Shown here one piece after another: positions 51,351 through 54,918 of a DNA stretch of 54,918 bases. The notes under the pieces were generated by a model. The model did no database searches. It was not told where the DNA came from and saw only the letters and a list, made by a program, of their open reading frames with translations. Source of the DNA: Clostridia bacterium (GTDB lineage Bacteria; Bacillota; Clostridia; Christensenellales; Borkfalkiaceae); contig CAAGME010000005.1 of the NCBI GenBank assembly GCA_900770945.1, positions 1 through 54,918 on the forward strand, in the 5' to 3' direction. A program made the position numbers and the translations under genes. Each line of letters opens with the position of its first letter. Position 1 is the first letter of the stretch.

Positions 51351-52226
51351 TTACACCTTCTCCCTTCTCTTTTTTCCGAGCAAGCCCGTGGGCTTAACAA
51401 GCATTATTATAATAAGCAATCCGAACTCTATCGCTGCAGTGTACGGGCTTAACGCGGGTACGGAATTAGAGAACGTTTCCACAACCCCTAAGGTTATTCC
51501 GCCGACCATTGCACCGGGAATTGAGCCGATTCCGCCGATGACCGCGGCGGTGAAAGCCATTATTCCGGGCATTGCGCCCATTGTGTTGCTTATCGCGAAA
51601 GGGTTTTTGATTACCATGAAAAACGCCGCGAGCGCAGCAAGCGCGGATCCTATTCCGAAAGTCACGAGAATTATCCTGCCGGGGTTTATACCCATAAGCG
51701 TTGCCGCGTCTTTGTCTTCGGAAACGGCAATCATTGCTCGTCCCGTTTTTGTTTTAGAAACGAAAAGCGTCAGTAAAATCATTACCGTAATAGCCGATAA
51801 AAGAGTGACAAGCGTGCCTGTATCGAGACTGAAATCTCCTATCCGTATCATACCGAAATCGATTTTAGCGTACTTCGGGTCGGTGCCGAATATAAGTTGC
51901 GCAACGCTCCGTAAAAGGTAGCTGACGCCGATTGCGGTTATAAGCACCGCAAGAGGCGAGGCTCCCCTTAAAGGTTTGTAAGCAAAAAGCTCTATCAAGA
52001 GTCCGGCTATAATGCAAGCGACAATCGCTACCGCAACGGCAAGCGGCGTAACGCCGGTCAAATTCAGTATTATGAGTATTGCAAAGCCTCCGACCATGAT
52101 GATGTCTCCATGCGCGAAGTTAAGCATTTTTGCAATGCCGTAAACCATCGTGTAACCGAGCGCAATCATGGCGTAGACCCCGCCGAGACTCAGACCGTTG
52201 ATAAGTGTCGTCAAAAAATCTAACAT
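51351..52226 (-). CDS. livH: Branched-chain amino acid ABC transporter permease LivH
   Basis: 291 residues, ribosome site GGAGGAAGT. Typical LivH landmarks: LTTLINGLSLGGVYAMIALGYTMVYG, LNFAHGDIIMVGGF, GRAMIAVSEDKDAATLMGIN and the final LLIIIMLVKPTGLLGKK. It forms the membrane channel with LivM. 50 bases separate it from livK; that gap contains a copy of the recurrent motif. Confidence 0.92.
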   Translation of the reverse strand: MLDFLTTLINGLSLGGVYAMIALGYTMVYGIAKMLNFAHGDIIMVGGFAILIILNLTGVTPLAVAVAIVACIIAGLLIELFAYKPLRGASPLAVLITAIGVSYLLRSVAQLIFGTDPKYAKIDFGMIRIGDFSLDTGTLVTLLSAITVMILLTLFVSKTKTGRAMIAVSEDKDAATLMGINPGRIILVTFGIGSALAALAAFFMVIKNPFAISNTMGAMPGIMAFTAAVIGGIGSIPGAMVGGITLGVVETFSNSVPALSPYTAAIEFGLLIIIMLVKPTGLLGKKRREKV

Positions 52227-52256
52227 ACTTCCTCCGTTTTCGTTCTAAAAACCCTT

Positions 52257-52272
52257 CTATAAGTCGATTAAC
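52257..52272. repeat. Recurrent motif CTATAAGTCGATTAAC
   Basis: Identical to the 48422 copy, in the 50-base gap between livK and livH, just after the livK stop. Confidence 0.45.
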
Positions 52273-52276
52273 GTGC

Positions 52277-53476
52277 TTATTTGCTTGCGACCTTGATTAT
52301 TACTTTTTCGGCTTTTTTGTTAACGGTACCGTCTTTGTTCCATTTGATATTGCTGCCGGTCACGCCGCTGAATTCGTAACCGTTGAGGAATACTTCTTGT
52401 AAAATCTTATTGAGATCTTTTGCGGAAATGTTTGCGGGGACCTCTTTGCCGTCGGCTTTTGCTTTGTCGATTGCACCCTTTAAGGCATATATGCAATCGT
52501 ATGCAGACGCGCCGAACTGTATCGGAGTTTCGCCGTTGTACTTTTTCTTGTAATTCTTAACAAACTCCGCTGTTTTTCCGCTCGTCGCCTTTACGTCGAA
52601 GTGGGAAAGCATAGAAATTTCTTGTTTGATGGTATTCACGTCGAACATATCCATGCTGTCTATTCCGTCGAACCCGTCGCAACCTATAAAGAGGACGTCA
52701 TTACCGATTTCGCTTACTTTCTGCGCCGCCGTCATAAAGGTCGCCGCAGGGGTGTAATATATGGGCATAAATATGAACTTGCAATTTTTGAGCGTCTGCA
52801 CCTGTGAACTGAAATCAGACGGCGGATTGCCGTCCGCATCGTTATTGAAGCTTGCCTCTGCCGTTATTTCGTAACCTTCTTCGGCAACGCGTTCTTTGAA
52901 CTTATTATAAGTACCTGTCGAATAAGCGTCGTTCGAGCAATAGAATATTCCGATCTTAGTATCCTTCGGAATATTGCCGTCGCCGACCATCCAATCTACG
53001 GTCACAACGCCTTGATTGCTGTCCGAAAAGCACATTTGAAGCATGTTGTCGGCGTTCTTAGTGACGTCATCTCCCGTTGCCGACGGCGCAAGACAGAACA
53101 CGCCCGCATCGGTAGCATATTTTTTGTATTCGATGCAAGAACCCGTCGTGACTGCGCCTAAGGACATCTGCATTCCGTCCTCTTCGTAAAGCCTTGCAAA
53201 GTTGTTGGGCACGTCTTTTGTCGCTGCCTTGTCATCGTAAATTTTGAATGAATACTTTGTTTCTCCTTCGCCAAGAGAAGCATTGATTTCTTCAACTGCG
53301 AGCTGCGCCGCTCGCTGAACGGCTATACCGTATTTTGCGGCGGCACCGGTGAGGGGACCGCTTGAGCCGATAAGGTATGCATCCGATTTACTTTGGGAAC
53401 AACCGGCGAAAGATGCGGTTAATGTGATTGCGGCAAGTCCGCAAGATAATGCTCTGAAAAATTTTTTTGGCTTCAT
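52277..53476 (-). CDS. livK: Branched-chain amino acid binding lipoprotein LivK
   Basis: 399 residues. Lipoprotein signal (ALSCGLAAITLTASFAGC) and the periplasmic-binding-protein fold of the LivK family: YLIGSSGPLTGAAAKYGIAVQRAAQLAVEEIN, KATKDVPNNFARLYEE, VFCLAPSATGDD and FGASAYDCIYALKGAID in order. It captures the substrate for LivHMGF. AGGAG precedes the start. Expression is probably governed by the attenuator directly upstream. Confidence 0.92.
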   Translation of the reverse strand: MKPKKFFRALSCGLAAITLTASFAGCSQSKSDAYLIGSSGPLTGAAAKYGIAVQRAAQLAVEEINASLGEGETKYSFKIYDDKAATKDVPNNFARLYEEDGMQMSLGAVTTGSCIEYKKYATDAGVFCLAPSATGDDVTKNADNMLQMCFSDSNQGVVTVDWMVGDGNIPKDTKIGIFYCSNDAYSTGTYNKFKERVAEEGYEITAEASFNNDADGNPPSDFSSQVQTLKNCKFIFMPIYYTPAATFMTAAQKVSEIGNDVLFIGCDGFDGIDSMDMFDVNTIKQEISMLSHFDVKATSGKTAEFVKNYKKKYNGETPIQFGASAYDCIYALKGAIDKAKADGKEVPANISAKDLNKILQEVFLNGYEFSGVTGSNIKWNKDGTVNKKAEKVIIKVASK

Positions 53477-53504
53477 GGTTTTGTTTTACTCCTATTATTT
53501 TTTT

Positions 53505-53542
53505 TATTAAAAAACAAGGTCTTCACTGTTTTGAAGACCTTG
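53505..53542 (-). terminator. Attenuator terminator upstream of livK
   Basis: On the minus strand CAAGGTCTTC (53542-53533 read as its complement) pairs with GAAGACCTTG (53524-53515), an exact 10-bp stem with an 8-base loop, followed by TTTTTT. The upstream arm can instead pair with GAGGACCTTG (53589-53580) in the end of the leader peptide gene, forming an antiterminator. Confidence 0.75.
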
Positions 53543-53566
53543 CATTTTTCGTCGTGAAAATAAAAT

Positions 53567-53653
53567 TTAACGGCAAAAACAAGGTCCTCTCCTAATAATG
53601 ACGACGACCTCGATAATGACGACTATTACGTTTATGAGCGTAAATGTTAGCAT
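53567..53653 (-). CDS. Leader peptide of the liv operon (transcription attenuation)
   Basis: 28 codons from ATG 53653 to TAA 53569-53567, ribosome site AAGG. 14 of 28 residues are Leu, Ile or Val, concentrated in LINVIVVIIEVVVII; the end is RRGPCFCR. The last codons form one arm of an antiterminator. Stalling of ribosomes on the Ile/Val run when charged tRNAs are scarce would free this arm and prevent the terminator, as in ilv and leu operon leaders. Direct evidence: composition, position, and the mutually exclusive hairpins; function is inferred. Confidence 0.8.
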   Translation of the reverse strand: MLTFTLINVIVVIIEVVVIIRRGPCFCR

Positions 53654-53729
53654 AAAAAACCTTTTTATTCGAGCAGATTAGGCTTTAAAACACTATGCCG
53701 CTCAAATCAACTTGAATTTTCATTTATTT

Positions 53730-53758
53730 ATGTTATCAATAATTGACAAATTTGTCAA
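53730..53758 (-). promoter_or_regulatory. Promoter of the liv operon with overlapping palindrome
   Basis: Minus strand TTGACA (53758-53753), 17-base spacer, TAACAT (53735-53730). TTGACAAATTTGTCAA (53743-53758), a perfect 16-bp palindrome, covers the -35 box and could be an operator. Confidence 0.6.
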
Positions 53759-53908
53759 ATAATTTTAACAATTTTTAGCAATTTGGATAGATTTTTTTTA
53801 GCTTAAACAAAGTAAGAGGCATTTTTTGCGTTTTTAACCGTAAGGTTGATTTTAAGCTTTTAAAAATGTGGAATAGTTTGTGCGTAATGTTAACCGCAAT
53901 TTTTCGAT

Positions 53909-54031
53909 TCAGAATTGTTCCCCTTGTATAGGCTTCGTTTCTAAGTCTTCCTCTATTTCAATAAGAGAAGTTGTCAAAACGTCGGTTGTTACGGGTATTA
54001 TTTCCGTTTCTGCCGGTGTAAAAATTTTCAT
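53909..54031 (-). CDS. 40-residue peptide downstream of a surface-protein gene
   Basis: ATG (54031) with a perfect GGAGG eight bases ahead; 40 residues, MKIFTPAETEIIPVTTDVLTT at the start and an acidic end. The pattern of a short Lys-rich start, Pro-Glu-x-Glu and Thr-x-Asp-Val-Leu-Thr-Thr-Ser is common in small peptides near large surface proteins of Clostridia. Its function is unknown; it is acidic, with no membrane span and no export signal. It starts 16 bases after the surface gene's stop. Confidence 0.55.
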   Translation of the reverse strand: MKIFTPAETEIIPVTTDVLTTSLIEIEEDLETKPIQGEQF

Positions 54032-54047
54032 ATGTAATAAACCTCCG

Positions 54048-54918
54048 TTAAGATTCGCTCGGAGCTACAAAGCCATGGAGCTTTTCAAAGATATTTTCCG
54101 AGTCGCCGACCTGAAAAAATTTGTCTTGCGTTATTATTGCTATATCTTTAAGTTCGGTGTAGAAACTGCTTTTGTAGCCTTTTATGCAAAATTCACCTTG
54201 TAAAATCAGCTCGTCGCAATTTTTGATTTCTACGGCAGGAGATGAGTTATTTTGGCTTGATAAATTTATTTTACATGACCTTTTAAAACTTTGATTTCTG
54301 GCGAGAGCTGCATTTAATGAAATTGCCGTTCCTGTTACGGTGGTTATGTTGAGTTTTCCGGAAAGAGCAACTGTGTTCGCTTGTAATCCTACGTCTTTCG
54401 CCGTTATAAAAACTTGAGTATTGTTTGATGTGGTGAATTTGTCTTGAATATGTATACCATTTTGGGATGTAATATTTAATGTCGTAAAGTCGTTTATAAC
54501 TGTCAACGAATAATCTCCCGTTATTCCGATAGTTGTAGCCAAAATGTTAACCTCGCTACCTGATATAAAAGAGTTTCCTGTCAATTCTATTCCGTAATCG
54601 AGCTTAGTATCTATATCCAATCGACCTGAAGAGGTGAGGGCGGTTTTAAGCGCAGAGCCTACCCCGGTCGCATTGCCTGTCGAAATCTCTACTAAGCCTT
54701 CGCCGGCTATCATCAAACTTTTTGTTTCAATTACGCCGGAATAAAGATTGCCGCTGCCCGAAAATGTTACGTTAACGGGGCTATAGACGGACTTTTGCGC
54801 CGTTTCATAACATATCTTGTTGTCGCCCGTCAAGGAAATGTTTACGCCGTTCGGCGCGCAAACGGATAGGGGAACGGAAGAAGTATAATTGTTGAGAGTA
54901 ATTGCTAATGCTCCGTTA
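54048..54918 (-). CDS. Large beta-helix-type surface protein (3' part; start outside window)
   Basis: The frame is open to the window end, so the start lies beyond 54918. The visible 290 residues are short Ile/Val/Thr/Asn-rich strands in a ladder (LTGDNKICYETAQKS, GSGNLYSGVIETKSLMIAGE, NDFTTLNITSQNGIHIQ, TKDVGLQ-like turns), as in parallel beta-helix or right-handed carbohydrate-binding surface proteins with repeated 'G-I-x-S/T-x-x-L-x-I-x-G' turns. The C-terminus (HGFVAPSES) has no sortase motif or membrane span, so anchoring, if any, is elsewhere in the protein. Confidence 0.6.
   Translation of the reverse strand, partial: NGALAITLNNYTSSVPLSVCAPNGVNISLTGDNKICYETAQKSVYSPVNVTFSGSGNLYSGVIETKSLMIAGEGLVEISTGNATGVGSALKTALTSSGRLDIDTKLDYGIELTGNSFISGSEVNILATTIGITGDYSLTVINDFTTLNITSQNGIHIQDKFTTSNNTQVFITAKDVGLQANTVALSGKLNITTVTGTAISLNAALARNQSFKRSCKINLSSQNNSSPAVEIKNCDELILQGEFCIKGYKSSFYTELKDIAIITQDKFFQVGDSENIFEKLHGFVAPSES

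Noticed and set aside
51388..51921. Rightward 177-codon reading frame
   Set aside because: Antisense shadow of livH, without start signal or family pattern.
1..54918. CRISPR arrays, rRNA and tRNA genes
   Set aside because: No regularly spaced direct repeats beyond the 23-bp iterons, and no T-loop (GGTTCGAATCC-like) or rRNA motifs were noticed by eye; a covariance scan could still find a tRNA.

Overview
The window reads as a chromosomal segment of an anaerobic, probably gut-associated, Gram-positive bacterium of the class Clostridia (an uncultured Christensenellales-like lineage is my guess, not proven). The evidence is moderate GC, strong AGGAGG-type ribosome binding sites, a PerR/flavodiiron/reverse-rubrerythrin/rubredoxin oxygen-defence cluster, lipoproteins with InlB-type repeats, BspA-type leucine-rich repeats and a PcfJ/PcfK/ArdA conjugative-element gene set.

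Layout. (1) 1-4985: remnant of a filamentous-phage (inovirus)-like element: a secreted, C-terminally anchored protein, a tiny membrane protein, a membrane/ATPase protein split by an in-frame amber codon, an HUH replication initiator, then large nested hairpins that look like a rolling-circle origin or packaging region. (2) 5148-9928: a tight six-gene operon with two L-2-amino-thiazoline-4-carboxylate (ATC) hydrolase-family proteins, two alpha/beta hydrolases, an LCM-type methyltransferase and a transglutaminase-like protein, preceded by a DtxR-type operator. (3) 10023-30418: an iron/haem-type island: two DtxR-family regulators, six operator copies of GGTTAG-N6-CTAACC type in total (one of them in front of region 2), two ABC exporter half-subunits, a three-gene ECF importer (laid out like streptococcal siaDEFGH), two MacB/FtsX-like ABC transporters, two giant lipoproteins and a NEAT-like surface protein. 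(4) 30522-31552: a methyltransferase and a gene fragment. (5) 31671-37126: an eleven-gene leftward operon of conjugative-element cargo (PcfJ, a PcfK-MutS-domain protein, ArdA, small unknowns) without integrase or relaxase, flanked by gene fragments. (6) 37956-40144: four 23-bp iterons, a 600-aa membrane protein and a candidate structured non-coding RNA. (7) 40280-44454: PerR/Fur regulator, flavodiiron protein, TPR and DUF4037 proteins, reverse rubrerythrin and rubredoxin. (8) 44638-48530: Xre regulator with two operators, zinc-ribbon membrane protein, malic enzyme, fumarase and a second Xre-like gene. (9) 48665-53758: a complete livKHMGF branched-chain amino acid transporter behind an Ile/Val-rich leader peptide and attenuator. 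(10) 53909-54918: a small peptide gene and the 3' end of a beta-helix-type surface protein.

How the parts fit. The shared operators make regions 2 and 3 look like one metal-responsive regulon: uptake and surface capture of an iron or haem compound, possibly with intracellular processing of a thiazoline-containing ligand by the ATC-hydrolase operon. That last link is inference. Regions 1 and 5 are independent mobile-element remnants. The most checkable new items are the ATC-hydrolase operon with its operator, the liv leader peptide attenuator, the ~200-nt RNA near 40 kb, and the exact 23-bp iterons.
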